Assembly: GCA_903944555.1 (NCBI GenBank)
Contig: CAJASG010000275.1
Coordinates: forward strand, 1-11,695
DNA: 11,695 nucleotides
Direction: 5' to 3'
DNA from: an uncultured beta proteobacterium
GTDB taxonomy: Bacteria; Pseudomonadota; Gammaproteobacteria; Burkholderiales; Burkholderiaceae_C
Part shown: piece by piece, positions 1 through 7,030 of the stretch
Numbering within the stretch: position 1 is the stretch's first letter
Layout of the letters: each line of letters opens with the position of its first letter
Notes under the pieces: generated by a model
Databases searched by the model: none
What the model saw: only the letters and a program-made list of their open reading frames with translations
Told to the model about the DNA's origin: nothing
Program-made: the position numbers and the translations under genes

Positions 1-591
1 GGCAATGAATGCCCGAGCGGTGTGCCCGGCGACGTGGCGCTGAACCGTTTTGATGTGCATGGTCAGCCCGACCCGATTTTCTTTCTGGGCTACTGGAAAA
101 TCGAGGACGCTACCCGTGCCAAGTTCACCGGCAGCCACGGGCCCGACGACTGGTGCCGCACCGGCGACTTGGCGGTGCGCGACGCCGACGGTTACCTCTG
201 GTACCAGGGCCGCTCGGACGACATTTTCAAGGCCGCGGGCTACCGCATTGGCCCCGGCGAAATTGAGAATTGCCTTGTTAAACACCCGGCCGTGGCCAAT
301 GCGGCCGTGGTGCCCAAGCCAGATGCTGACCGTGGTGCGCTGGTCAAGGCCTATGTGGTTATTGCTCCTGATTTCATAGCTGCTTGCGCAGGTAGAACGG
401 GGGCCATAGCCCAATTACATGCCCAATTGACGGTTGAGTTGCAAACCCACGTCAAAGGCCTGCTGGCGCCCTACGAGTACCCCAAAGAGATCGAGTTTGT
501 CGATGCGCTGCCCATGACCACCACCGGCAAGGTGCAGCGCCGCGTGTTGCGCCTGCAAGAGGAGGCTCGCTATGCGGCTGCCTGCCGTTAG
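1..591 (+). CDS. AMP-forming acyl-CoA synthetase, C-terminal part (5' end outside window)
   Basis: The reading frame is open from base 1, so the N-terminal part lies upstream. The protein would activate a carboxylic acid as acyl-adenylate and transfer it to CoA in the cytoplasm. Visible motifs of the adenylate-forming superfamily are TGDL (160-171), the hinge motif GRSDDIFKAAGYRIGPGEIE (208-267), and PMTTTGKVQRR near the end, whose Lys (codon 529-531) matches the catalytic Lys of the C-terminal lid. The wording is closest to the acetyl/medium-chain (ACSM-like) acyl-CoA synthetases; the substrate cannot be told from this fragment. Between KAYVV (codons ending at 357) and ELQTHVK there are about 26 residues, where relatives usually have about a dozen. 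The extra stretch coincides with a dispersed repeat at 361-417. The stop overlaps the start of the next gene by 20 bases, so the two are probably co-transcribed. Confidence 0.93.
   Translation, partial: GNECPSGVPGDVALNRFDVHGQPDPIFFLGYWKIEDATRAKFTGSHGPDDWCRTGDLAVRDADGYLWYQGRSDDIFKAAGYRIGPGEIENCLVKHPAVANAAVVPKPDADRGALVKAYVVIAPDFIAACAGRTGAIAQLHAQLTVELQTHVKGLLAPYEYPKEIEFVDALPMTTTGKVQRRVLRLQEEARYAAACR
361..417 (+). repeat. Comamonadaceae-type dispersed repeat, copy A, inside a coding sequence
   Basis: Bases 361-416 align without gaps to the reverse complement of 2589-2644, with about 36 of 56 positions identical by hand count. The best-kept blocks are ATTGCT at the start, AGCT, TGCGCA, ACGGGGG and the GCCnATT end. 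From memory, this resembles a short repeat scattered through Rhodoferax, Polaromonas and Acidovorax genomes. Here it is read in frame 1 and encodes about 20 residues with no stop. An 8-base direct repeat GCCCAATT (409-416 and 421-428) sits at its right edge. Confidence 0.6.
557..565 (+). promoter_or_regulatory. Strong ribosome binding site inside the synthetase gene
   Basis: AAGAGGAGG ends 6 bases before the ATG at 572. It supports that start codon even though the upstream gene is still being translated there. Confidence 0.75.
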
Positions 592-1393
592 GGCGACATT
601 GCGACGGCGTATCGGGTGGCTGGCGTGGAGCAAGTGGCTGGCCGTGCTGGTGCTTCCCGTGTTGGTGCTCACCACGCGCCCCGGGGGGCGGATGTTTGCG
701 CTGCTGGTGGTGTTCTCGGTGTTTCTGGGCTTTGTACTGTTTTGGGCCATCCGAGCCTGGGAGCTCAGCCTGCGCCGCCAGTTTGTGCGCGAAGCCCCCT
801 TGCCGCGTTTTCTGGGTGCCAAATTGCGCGAGCAGTACCCCCAGCTCAGCGAGCGTGACACCGAGCTGGTGCTGCACGGCTTGCGGCAGTTTTTCATGGC
901 CTACCTGCGCAGCCAGCGCGCCTTTGTGGCCATGCCCTCCAAGGTGGTGGACGCGGCCTGGCATGAATTCATCCTGCATACGCGGGGCTACGCGCAGTGG
1001 TGCGATGCGGCGTTTGGAACGCTGCTGCACCACACCCCGGCCGAGGTGCTGGGGCGCGACGCCCGGCGCAACGACGGACTGCGCCGCAGCTGGTTCTGGG
1101 CGTGCAAAGAAGAAAGTATTGACCCCCGTGCTCCCAGCCGCTTGCCACTGCTGTTTGCGCTGGACAAGAAGTACGCCATTGCCGGCGGGTTCACTTATGT
1201 GCCGGATTGCAGTGATATTGAGCGCAAAAGCGGCTCCGACACCTATTGCGGTAGTAGCTTTGGTGACGGCAGCTCGGGCGCGTCGGGCGATGCCGGTAGT
1301 TTTGGCGGCAGCGAGTCGTCCAGCAGCAGTTCGGATGGCAGCGGTGGTGACGGGGGTGGTGATGGAGGTGGTTGCGGCGGCGGCGGGGACTGA
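572..1393 (+). CDS. Membrane-anchored glycine-rich-domain (GRDP-like) protein
   Basis: A 273-residue protein of unknown function. A basic N-terminus (RRR at 11-13) is followed by two hydrophobic segments (about 22-35 and 41-60) likely to span the inner membrane. The middle (about 85-160) holds VVDAAWHEFILHTRGY (125-140) and an HH pair (153-154) after an FG, which resembles the conserved core of glycine-rich-domain (GRDP-like, PF07173) proteins. The tail from about 215 is low-complexity Ser/Gly/Asp with a few Cys and ends in Gly runs. The general plan of membrane helices plus a Gly/Cys-rich tail also recalls TIGR04222 proteins. The ATG at 572 has a strong ribosome binding site and overlaps the synthetase stop by 20 bases, which suggests an operon. 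I cannot assign a reaction. Codon use looks like that of its neighbours. Confidence 0.85.
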   Translation: MRLPAVRATLRRRIGWLAWSKWLAVLVLPVLVLTTRPGGRMFALLVVFSVFLGFVLFWAIRAWELSLRRQFVREAPLPRFLGAKLREQYPQLSERDTELVLHGLRQFFMAYLRSQRAFVAMPSKVVDAAWHEFILHTRGYAQWCDAAFGTLLHHTPAEVLGRDARRNDGLRRSWFWACKEESIDPRAPSRLPLLFALDKKYAIAGGFTYVPDCSDIERKSGSDTYCGSSFGDGSSGASGDAGSFGGSESSSSSSDGSGGDGGGDGGGCGGGGD

Positions 1394-1478
1394 AGGTCTT
1401 TCGCCAGGGTGACAGTGCCCGGCGCGGGGAATCGCTAAACTGCCCCGCACCCCCCAGCATCCTCATAGCATTGGCACC

Positions 1479-2546
1479 ATGAAAACTATCCAACTTGGGT
1501 CTAGCGACCTGCACGTCACCCCCATTTGCCTGGGTACTATGACCTTTGGTGAACAGGTGGACGAGCCCACCGCCTTCGCCATCCTCGACCGTTCGCTGGA
1601 GCGCGGCGTCAACTTCATCGACACCGCCGAGATGTATGCCGTGCCGCCACGGGCCGAGACCTACAACGCCACCGAAAAAATCATCGGCAACTGGCTCGAA
1701 AAACGCCCGGGTGCCCGGCAAAAGCTGGTGATCGCCACCAAGATCGCCGGACCCTCACGCGGCATGCCTTGGATTCGCGGTGGGGCGTCCGATGTCACCC
1801 CGGCCGACACCATCGCCGCTTGCGATGACAGCCTGCGCCGCCTGAAAACCGATGTGATCGACCTGTACCAAATCCATTGGCCGACCCGCCATGTGCCCAT
1901 GTTTGGTGGCCTGTATTACGACCCGAAAAACGAGAACCACGGCAGCACGTCCATGCACGCGCAACTGGAGGCGCTGGGTACGCTGGTCAAGGCGGGCAAG
2001 GTGCGCGCCGTGGGCTTGTCTAACGAAACGCCCTATGGTGTGCACGAGTTTGTGCGGCTGGCTGAAGCGCACGGCCTGCCGCGCGTGGCCACGGTGCAAA
2101 ACGCCTACTGCCTGTTGAACCGCACGGTGGAAAACGGGTTGGACGAGACGATGCACCGGCTGAACGTGTCGCTGCTGGCCTATTCACCGCTGGCGTTTGG
2201 CTTGCTGACCGGCAAGTACGATGCCTCGGGCCTGACCGGCCCCGGTGCCCCGGCTGAGGCTAGGATCGCCAAGTTCGAGACCACCCGCAAACAGCGCTGG
2301 GGCCGCCCCGAGGCGCTGGCGGCGGCGCGCCGCTACAACGCCTTGGCTCTGGAAAATGGCATGACTCCCACGCAGCTGGCGCTGGCGTTTTGTTACACCA
2401 AGTGGCAGGTGGCCAGCACCATCATTGGCGTGACCTCGGTGGCACAACTGGACGAAGACCTGAATGCCTGGGGCACCACGCTGACGCCGGAAGTGCTCAA
2501 ACAGATCGACGCCATTCGCTGGGAAATTCGCGATCCGGCTTTGTGA
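1479..2546 (+). CDS. tas: Aldo/keto reductase, Tas-like
   Basis: A 355-residue cytoplasmic NADPH-dependent oxidoreductase of the (beta/alpha)8 aldo/keto reductase family, reducing aldehydes or ketones. The catalytic tetrad is visible: Asp48 and Tyr53 in FIDTAEMY, Lys88 in VIATKIAG, and His133 in DLYQIHWP. The phrases LGTMTFGEQ, AEMYxVPPRxET, GPSR, GLSNET, LLAYSPLAFGLLTGKY and the length are close to E. coli Tas (346 residues). The true substrate of Tas is not settled, so the physiological reaction is unknown. The ATG at 1479 begins the family-typical MKTIQLGSSDL; no good ribosome binding site precedes it. It is separated from the upstream gene by 85 bases and is probably transcribed on its own. 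Confidence 0.92.
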   Translation: MKTIQLGSSDLHVTPICLGTMTFGEQVDEPTAFAILDRSLERGVNFIDTAEMYAVPPRAETYNATEKIIGNWLEKRPGARQKLVIATKIAGPSRGMPWIRGGASDVTPADTIAACDDSLRRLKTDVIDLYQIHWPTRHVPMFGGLYYDPKNENHGSTSMHAQLEALGTLVKAGKVRAVGLSNETPYGVHEFVRLAEAHGLPRVATVQNAYCLLNRTVENGLDETMHRLNVSLLAYSPLAFGLLTGKYDASGLTGPGAPAEARIAKFETTRKQRWGRPEALAAARRYNALALENGMTPTQLALAFCYTKWQVASTIIGVTSVAQLDEDLNAWGTTLTPEVLKQIDAIRWEIRDPAL

Positions 2547-2587
2547 GTTGGGCCTTGGGTGCCGGGTTGGGTGGCTATTTTTGCATT

Positions 2588-2644
2588 AAATAGGCCTCTA
2601 GCCCCCGTGGAATGTGCGCAGGTAGCTCCTGTTTTAATAGCAAT
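2588..2644 (-). repeat. Comamonadaceae-type dispersed repeat, copy B, intergenic
   Basis: On the minus strand this reads ATTGCTATTAAAACAGGAGC, then TACCTGCGCACATTCC, then ACGGGGGCTAGAGGCCTATT. It matches the consensus I remember for this family in Comamonadaceae better than copy A does. It lies in the 171-base gap after the aldo/keto reductase. A 6-bp inverted repeat, ATAGCA / TGCTAT with a 7-base loop (2637-2655), overlaps one end and is followed by a short T run. The copy could contribute to transcript ends, but that is inference. Confidence 0.65.
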
Positions 2645-2717
2645 TTAACTGCTATATTTTGCGTCTCAGTTCTGTGAGCCCCAACGCACCACGCCCTATC
2701 CAGAAAGTACCCGCCCC

Positions 2718-3389
2718 ATGCCCCATCTGCCGATCCCATCGCGCGGCGCCAGCCGCTTGCACCGTGCCATTGTTCCGACCCTTGCCATGGCGACGCTGGC
2801 CCTGTTGGGCGGCTGCTCGATGTGGCCCAAGGCACTTTCTTTTCAGTCGGACCCGCTGCCAACGCAGGCAGAGCCCAACCCCGCAACCGCTGCACCGGCT
2901 TCCACGGTTGCACCGGCCCCCGCCCCGATGAGTGCTGTCACGCCTACATCCGTGCATGCCCCGACCGCCATGCCCGTGGAGCCGAAGCCGGAGGTGACCT
3001 CCAGTGCGGTGGCCGCGCCGGCCAAGGTGGAGGTAGCACCGCTGCGCGCGGTCCAGCCGCAGCCCGTGGCCGCACCGGCGCCCCAAGCCGCTGCAGCGCC
3101 CCCAGTGGCTGTGCTGCCGCGTACCGTCCCGCCCCGGACCGTGCCCGCCAGCGGTTTGGTGCGCGGCTTTTATATCAATGCCGGTTTGTTTGCGGTGTCG
3201 AGCAACGGCCGTAACGCCTACAAAACGTTGGAAGATGCCGGCCTGCCGGTGTTCTCGGATGTCGTCAAGTCCAAACAGCGCACGCTAACGCGGGTGCGGG
3301 TTGGGCCCTACGCCACACGCGCGCAGGCCGATGCCGCAGCGAAAAAAATCCAAGGACTGAAACTCGCCGCCATCGTGTTCAAACACTGA
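2718..3389 (+). CDS. SPOR-domain lipoprotein
   Basis: A 223-residue probable outer- or inner-membrane lipoprotein facing the periplasm. The N-terminus has a basic region (R9, R13, R16), a hydrophobic stretch (18-30) and the lipobox Leu30-Gly-Gly-Cys33, so Cys33 would be lipidated. Residues about 38-145 form a Pro/Ala/Val-rich linker that includes a short tandem PRTVP PRTVP. Residues about 150-223 are a SPOR domain: it starts with FYINAGLF, has the alternating R-V-R-V-GPY strand and ends with a helix and a strand (AAAKKIQG ... AAIVFKH). SPOR domains bind peptidoglycan stripped of stem peptides, often at division sites. The ATG at 2718 gives a clean lipoprotein signal; its ribosome binding site is poor. 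It ends 7 bases before the next gene, so it likely heads a three-gene unit. Confidence 0.87.
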   Translation: MPHLPIPSRGASRLHRAIVPTLAMATLALLGGCSMWPKALSFQSDPLPTQAEPNPATAAPASTVAPAPAPMSAVTPTSVHAPTAMPVEPKPEVTSSAVAAPAKVEVAPLRAVQPQPVAAPAPQAAAAPPVAVLPRTVPPRTVPASGLVRGFYINAGLFAVSSNGRNAYKTLEDAGLPVFSDVVKSKQRTLTRVRVGPYATRAQADAAAKKIQGLKLAAIVFKH

Positions 3390-3396
3390 CGCAGCC

Positions 3397-3888
3397 ATGG
3401 CCAAGAAGGACCACGTCAGCGAGACCCCTGCCACCCAGATGCTGAGAGCGCACAAGGTGGCGTTCACCGAGCACCCTTACGAATACCTGGAGCACGGTGG
3501 CGCGCTGCACAGTGCCGAAGTGCTGGGTTGGGACCCGTTTGCGGTGGTCAAAACCCTCATCATGCAAGACCAGGATGCCAAGCCGCTGGTGGTGCTGATG
3601 CACGGCAACCGCAAGGTGTCCACCAAAAATCTGGCGCGGCAAATCGGTGCCAAGTCGGTGGAGCCGTGTGCGCCCGAGGTGGCCAACCGGCATAGTGGCT
3701 ACCTGGTGGGGGGGACGTCGCCCTTTGGCACCCGCAAGGCGATGCCCATCTTTATTGAGGACAGCATTTTGGCTCTGCCTAAAATTTTGATCAACGGCGG
3801 GCGGCGTGGTTACCTGGTCGGCATTGACCCGCAGGTCTGCCTCAAGTTGCTGTCGGCAAAAGCGGTACAGTGCGCATTGCTAGATTAA
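3397..3888 (+). CDS. ybaK: Cys-tRNA(Pro)/Cys-tRNA(Cys) deacylase, YbaK family
   Basis: A 163-residue single-domain protein close to the usual YbaK length (about 160). It hydrolyses Cys-tRNA(Pro) made in error by prolyl-tRNA synthetase. Family features are the N-terminal ATQMLRAHKVAFTEHPYEY, the invariant Lys in VVKTLI (Lys52, equivalent to the essential Lys46 of the Haemophilus protein), HGNRKVSTKNLAR, and the GGTSPFGTRKAMPIFIE loop (G-x-SP-G) that closes the active site. The ATG at 3397 lies 7 bases after the SPOR gene stop with no clear ribosome binding site, so translation is probably coupled to the upstream gene. Its stop codon is embedded in the ribosome binding site of plsY. Confidence 0.94.
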   Translation: MAKKDHVSETPATQMLRAHKVAFTEHPYEYLEHGGALHSAEVLGWDPFAVVKTLIMQDQDAKPLVVLMHGNRKVSTKNLARQIGAKSVEPCAPEVANRHSGYLVGGTSPFGTRKAMPIFIEDSILALPKILINGGRRGYLVGIDPQVCLKLLSAKAVQCALLD

Positions 3889-3893
3889 AGGAG
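3887..3893 (+). promoter_or_regulatory. Ribosome binding site for plsY (TTG start)
   Basis: AAAGGAG overlaps the ybaK stop codon (TAA, 3886-3888) and sits 7 bases before the TTG at 3901. No in-frame ATG lies nearby, and the encoded start [21 protein letters not shown] matches the beginning of the PlsY family, so TTG is the likely start. Confidence 0.7.
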
Positions 3894-3900
3894 AGTTGGT

Positions 3901-4587
3901 TTGGATTCATTACGTTCTTTCTATCCCCTGTTGGCCACGCTCGCGGGCTACCTGGTGGGTTCCTTGTCGTTTGCGGTCATTGTCAGCCGCCTGATGGGCC
4001 TGGACGACCCCCGCACTTTTGGCAGCAAGAACCCGGGCGCTACCAACGTCTTGCGCTCCGGCAGCAAAGCCGCCGCCATCACCACGCTGCTGCTGGATGC
4101 GGCCAAAGGCTGGTTGCCGGTGGTGTTGGTCAAGTGGTACGGCAAGCCCTATGGCCTGGAAGACGGCACGGTGGCCCTGGTGGGGCTGGCCGCGTTTGTG
4201 GGTCACTTGTACCCGGTGTTCTTCCGGTTTGTTGGTGGTAAAGGTGTGGCCACAGCCTTGGGGGTGCTGGTGGGTATCAGCTGGGTGCTGGGGCTGGCTA
4301 CGGGTGCGACCTGGCTGGTAATTGCCTACTTTTTTCGCTTTTCATCGCTGGCGTCTTTGATCGCTGCGGTGTTTGCCCCGGTGTATTACATTTTTGGCGA
4401 CGGTGCGGCCTGGTACATGAGCAAGGAGATTTTGTTTTCTACCGCCGTGATGTCCTTGCTGTTGATTTACCGCCATGCTGAGAATATTGGGCGGCTGGCC
4501 AAGGGCACGGAGTCACGTCTGGGCAAGAAAAAGCACCCGCACCATCCACACGACCTGCACCACAAACACAAGTCCGATACGCACTGA
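3901..4587 (+). CDS. plsY: Glycerol-3-phosphate acyltransferase PlsY
   Basis: A 228-residue inner-membrane enzyme that transfers an acyl group from acyl-phosphate to glycerol-3-phosphate to make lysophosphatidic acid, the first committed step of phospholipid synthesis (with PlsX). All three conserved cytoplasmic motifs are present: [12 protein letters not shown] (41-52), [18 protein letters not shown] (101-118) and [14 protein letters not shown] (191-204). Five hydrophobic segments are evident (about 8-32, 57-78, 90-108, 117-165 as a longer hydrophobic block, and 172-190). The start is TTG with a good ribosome binding site. An unusual C-terminal tail (about 205-228) is rich in His and Lys, with 8 His in the last 17 residues, beyond the catalytic part; it might bind metal or face the membrane surface. 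It is the last gene of the SPOR-ybaK-plsY unit and converges on the solute-binding gene. Confidence 0.95.
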   Translation: MDSLRSFYPLLATLAGYLVGSLSFAVIVSRLMGLDDPRTFGSKNPGATNVLRSGSKAAAITTLLLDAAKGWLPVVLVKWYGKPYGLEDGTVALVGLAAFVGHLYPVFFRFVGGKGVATALGVLVGISWVLGLATGATWLVIAYFFRFSSLASLIAAVFAPVYYIFGDGAAWYMSKEILFSTAVMSLLLIYRHAENIGRLAKGTESRLGKKKHPHHPHDLHHKHKSDTH

Positions 4588-4618
4588 TCTGCCTGGGCAC
4601 TACCGGGCATCGGGCGCG

Positions 4619-5395
4619 TCAGGGCGACTGCATGTGGCGGCGTGTGAGCGCCTTCAGCCGACCATCACGCCGCACCTTGACCAGCGCCTCGTTCAGTCGG
4701 CGCACGATCTGCGCATCGCTGCGCAGGCTCACACCAAACCAGTATTCAGATTGCTCGTCTAGCACCAGCACTGCGGCCAAGTCCGCGGGGGTCATGTCGT
4801 TTTGTTGGGTGTTGTAAGCCGCCGCCCAGTCTAGCGACACCAAAAAATCGAACCGACCCGCTTTGAATTTGCGCATGTTGGTCGCGTCATCCAAGGCTAG
4901 CTCAAGCTCTTTGTCTACCGTGAAGCCTTTGTTGATCAGGGCTTTGGCGGCGGCGGATTCCCGCACCACCCCCACTTTGTAGGGGCGCACGTCGTCCAGA
5001 TGGGTCACCGCCAACTCCTTTCGCGTGGCCATGCGGTAGAGCACAATTTTGCGGGGGCTGATCGGGCCAACCCACTGAAACAGGGTCTCGCGTTCGGGCG
5101 TGCGCACCAGCGAGTAAATGATGGTGTCGGCATCGTCCAGCGCCATGCGGTAGGCCCTTGCCCACGGCAAGAGCTGTTTTTGCACGGTAACGCCCGCTTC
5201 CAGCGCCAGCATGTCGAGCAATTCGCTGGAGAAACCCACGACCTGGCCATTCAGCTCGTAATTGAGCGGCGGCAGTGCTTCCGTCAAGGCCCGCAATTGA
5301 ATAGGCATGGGTGCGGCCGCCAGCACACTGGCCGCATTGCAGTGCAGCAGCGCGGTCAGGAACAAAGCGCGGAACAAATGGCGATTGTTTTTCAT
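4619..5395 (-). CDS. Periplasmic solute-binding protein, SBP family 3 (orphan)
   Basis: A 258-residue protein with a Sec signal peptide (basic KNNRHLFR, hydrophobic core, AAA cleavage region near 26-28), so it acts in the periplasm. The mature part follows the SBP_bac_3 plan: a first strand (IQLRALTEALPPLNYE), GFSSELLDMLALEAG, then LPWARAYRMALDDADTIIYS and the phrase RTPERETLFQWVGPI, typical of polar amino-acid-binding relatives. KVGVVRESAAAKAL and the DATNMRKFKAGRFDFLV hinge region follow. No permease or ATPase lies next to it. It is the last gene of a minus-strand unit, 12 bases after the HD-domain gene. Such orphan proteins can act as ligand sensors or as shared binding proteins; the ligand is unknown. 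The family is confident, the role is not. Confidence 0.87.
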   Translation of the reverse strand: MKNNRHLFRALFLTALLHCNAASVLAAAPMPIQLRALTEALPPLNYELNGQVVGFSSELLDMLALEAGVTVQKQLLPWARAYRMALDDADTIIYSLVRTPERETLFQWVGPISPRKIVLYRMATRKELAVTHLDDVRPYKVGVVRESAAAKALINKGFTVDKELELALDDATNMRKFKAGRFDFLVSLDWAAAYNTQQNDMTPADLAAVLVLDEQSEYWFGVSLRSDAQIVRRLNEALVKVRRDGRLKALTRRHMQSP

Positions 5396-5407
5396 GCTGT
5401 ACGGGCG

Positions 5408-6373
5408 CTATGGCTTTTGCGCCGCGTGCGAGCCGAGTTGCAAGATGTGAAAGTGGTTGAGCCGCGCACGCACGCCCGATGCGGCCAGCGCGGCACGGAT
5501 GCGCGGGTCGCGCTGGGCCGTGCTGTGCAGGCGCGGTGCGGGCAGCAACTCGCCCGTTGGCCGGCTCACGATGGCTACATAGGGTTGGTTGGGGGTACTG
5601 CTGCGGCGCACCACCACGGCCAGTTCATCGTTGTCCAGTCGCACATAGGTGCCGGGGGGGCACAGGCCCACCGCGCGCACCATGGCGTGGCCAATTTCAT
5701 CGGTTTTGGCGGAGACATTGGCCATGATGGCGCGTGCCGATTCGGTGGCACTGCGCCCCGCCCGCGACATGCGTGGGCTGATCATGGCCGAATAGCGGTC
5801 CACCACCTTGAGGATGCGCGTCAGCCGCGTGGCCGGCGGCACCAGGCGCAGATCGGTGCGGTCTGCCGAATCGTCGTGGTGCGAGGAAACAATGTCCAGC
5901 CAGGTGTCGTCAGCCACGCCCAGATTGGCCAACATCATGGCGCCCTTGATGGAGTGGGCGCGAATCGCGTCCTGCTGCTCCTTGGTGGGCTTTTCGGCTT
6001 GACTGGCCAAGGTGTCTTGCAGCGTCGTCATGGCAATGTTCATGGTCAGCGCGGCGCGCACCAGGCTGTCGCGCTCTTTGGGGGCAATGGCCAGCTCAGT
6101 CGCAATCATGTGGCACAGCACGGCGCACACCAGCGCGTGCGATGCGCTGTAGCCCACCGGGGAATTGCTGGCCAACTGGAACAGCAAGTACAGGCCGACA
6201 TCGGGGTCGCGCTGCATCAGGCCCTGCATCCAGCGGTCGTACTGCACAACGCGGTGGGCAAACTCCTGGGTGCTCCCCGGGCTGGTCAAAATGACGCCCA
6301 AGCCCGACTCCAGATCGGACCAAAGGGCCAGAAGGTCTTCGTACTCGTTTTCGCTTTGGACGCTTACGGCCAT
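5408..6373 (-). CDS. Degenerate HD-domain (HD-GYP-like) protein
   Basis: A 321-residue soluble protein. Residues about 60-245 follow the helical order of HD-GYP phosphodiesterases: SHALVCAVLCHMIATELAI (78-96), a helix ending in RAALTMNIAMTTLQ (106-119), IRAHSIKGAMMLANLG (137-152), VSSHHDDS (162-169) and RILKVVDRYSAMISPR. The position where active members carry the HD of HDIGK is Met111-Asn112 here, and the GYP segment is absent. The distal His140 and His165-His166 remain. Metal binding is therefore probably impaired, and the protein may be a non-catalytic regulator. Residues about 250-310 (YVRLDNDELAVVVRRS ... PYVAIVSRPTGELL) look like the small beta domain often found after such HD domains. 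It starts 3 bases after the protease gene stop and belongs to the yajQ unit. Confidence 0.82.
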   Translation of the reverse strand: MAVSVQSENEYEDLLALWSDLESGLGVILTSPGSTQEFAHRVVQYDRWMQGLMQRDPDVGLYLLFQLASNSPVGYSASHALVCAVLCHMIATELAIAPKERDSLVRAALTMNIAMTTLQDTLASQAEKPTKEQQDAIRAHSIKGAMMLANLGVADDTWLDIVSSHHDDSADRTDLRLVPPATRLTRILKVVDRYSAMISPRMSRAGRSATESARAIMANVSAKTDEIGHAMVRAVGLCPPGTYVRLDNDELAVVVRRSSTPNQPYVAIVSRPTGELLPAPRLHSTAQRDPRIRAALAASGVRARLNHFHILQLGSHAAQKP

Positions 6374-6376
6374 GTC

Positions 6377-7030
6377 TCAATACCGCTTCTCTAAAACCAT
6401 TTGATCATTGGTGCGTGTCATCTGGAAACGGCTCAGAAAGCTATTGCCCAACAAGACGTAGGGCATCTGCCCTGAGGTAACGGCGGCGTCGACGTCGCGC
6501 ACAATCACGTCACCCACCTGAACAGAATTCAGTTTGACGCGCCAGCCCGAAATCACGCCGTTGGCGGTGCTGGCCTGCATGGGCGTGCCAGATTTGTAGT
6601 TGATGCCCATGCGGTCGGCGTCCGCCGCGCTGATGCCGATACCGGTCGCGCCCGTATCTACCATCATTTGCGTGGTGCGCCCGTTGATCTGGCCCAGCGT
6701 AAAGAAGTGCCCACCGGAGCCGACGGGCAGCACAATGCGGCTGCCACCGGCACCACCACCTCCGCCTCCGCCGCCACCCACACTGGCAGGGGCGTCGCCG
6801 ACGCGCATTGCGTGTCGCTTGCCGGCGATTTCCAGCACGGCCACGTCACCTTGGGTGGACACCACGGTGACGCCCTTAAAAGACTCGCCCACTGCAACGC
6901 TTTTGGGGGGGCTGCCGTCCACAATCACCAGGGCTTTGCCGCCCAGCATGCCTGACAGGCCCACGGTTTGGGCCGCAACAGGTCCCACCAGGGTCAGCAC
7001 GAGCGCGCAGCGCAGGACGGCGGTTTTCAT
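6377..7030 (-). CDS. Periplasmic retropepsin-like aspartic protease (clan AA, TIGR02281-like)
   Basis: A 217-residue protein with a signal peptide (MKTAVLR then a hydrophobic core, cleavage near VAA-Q at 20/21). Residues about 98-217 form a single retropepsin-like lobe: MMVDTGATGIGIS contains the catalytic Asp125 in DTGAT, and GQMPYVLLGNSFLSRFQM is the second half-site of the fold. Such single-lobe enzymes work as dimers. Residues about 25-80 (LGGKALVIVDGSPPKSVAVGES ... VAVLEIAGKRHAMRVG) resemble the small beta domain of GspC-type secretion proteins. A run of nine Gly (85-93) links the two parts. The start ATG shares one base with the yajQ stop (TGATG), so translation is likely coupled. Substrate unknown. 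Confidence 0.86.
   Translation of the reverse strand: MKTAVLRCALVLTLVGPVAAQTVGLSGMLGGKALVIVDGSPPKSVAVGESFKGVTVVSTQGDVAVLEIAGKRHAMRVGDAPASVGGGGGGGGGAGGSRIVLPVGSGGHFFTLGQINGRTTQMMVDTGATGIGISAADADRMGINYKSGTPMQASTANGVISGWRVKLNSVQVGDVIVRDVDAAVTSGQMPYVLLGNSFLSRFQMTRTNDQMVLEKRY

Noticed and set aside
1424..1448. GCGGGG / CCCCGC inverted repeat (13-base loop) before the aldo/keto reductase
   Set aside because: The arms are simple GC runs with a long loop and no T run, expected by chance at this GC content. A TAAACT inside it could be a -10 box, but no -35 at a proper distance supports it.
452..1450. 332-codon open frame on the - strand
   Set aside because: It lies antisense to the synthetase end and the GRDP-like gene; the product is low-complexity Arg/Gln/Ala-rich and has no domain.
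5000..6394. 464-codon open frame on the + strand, the longest in the window
   Set aside because: It is antisense to the solute-binding and HD-domain genes, both of which show clear family motifs. Its product is His/Gln/Gly-rich with no recognisable domain, as expected for a shadow frame in GC-rich DNA.
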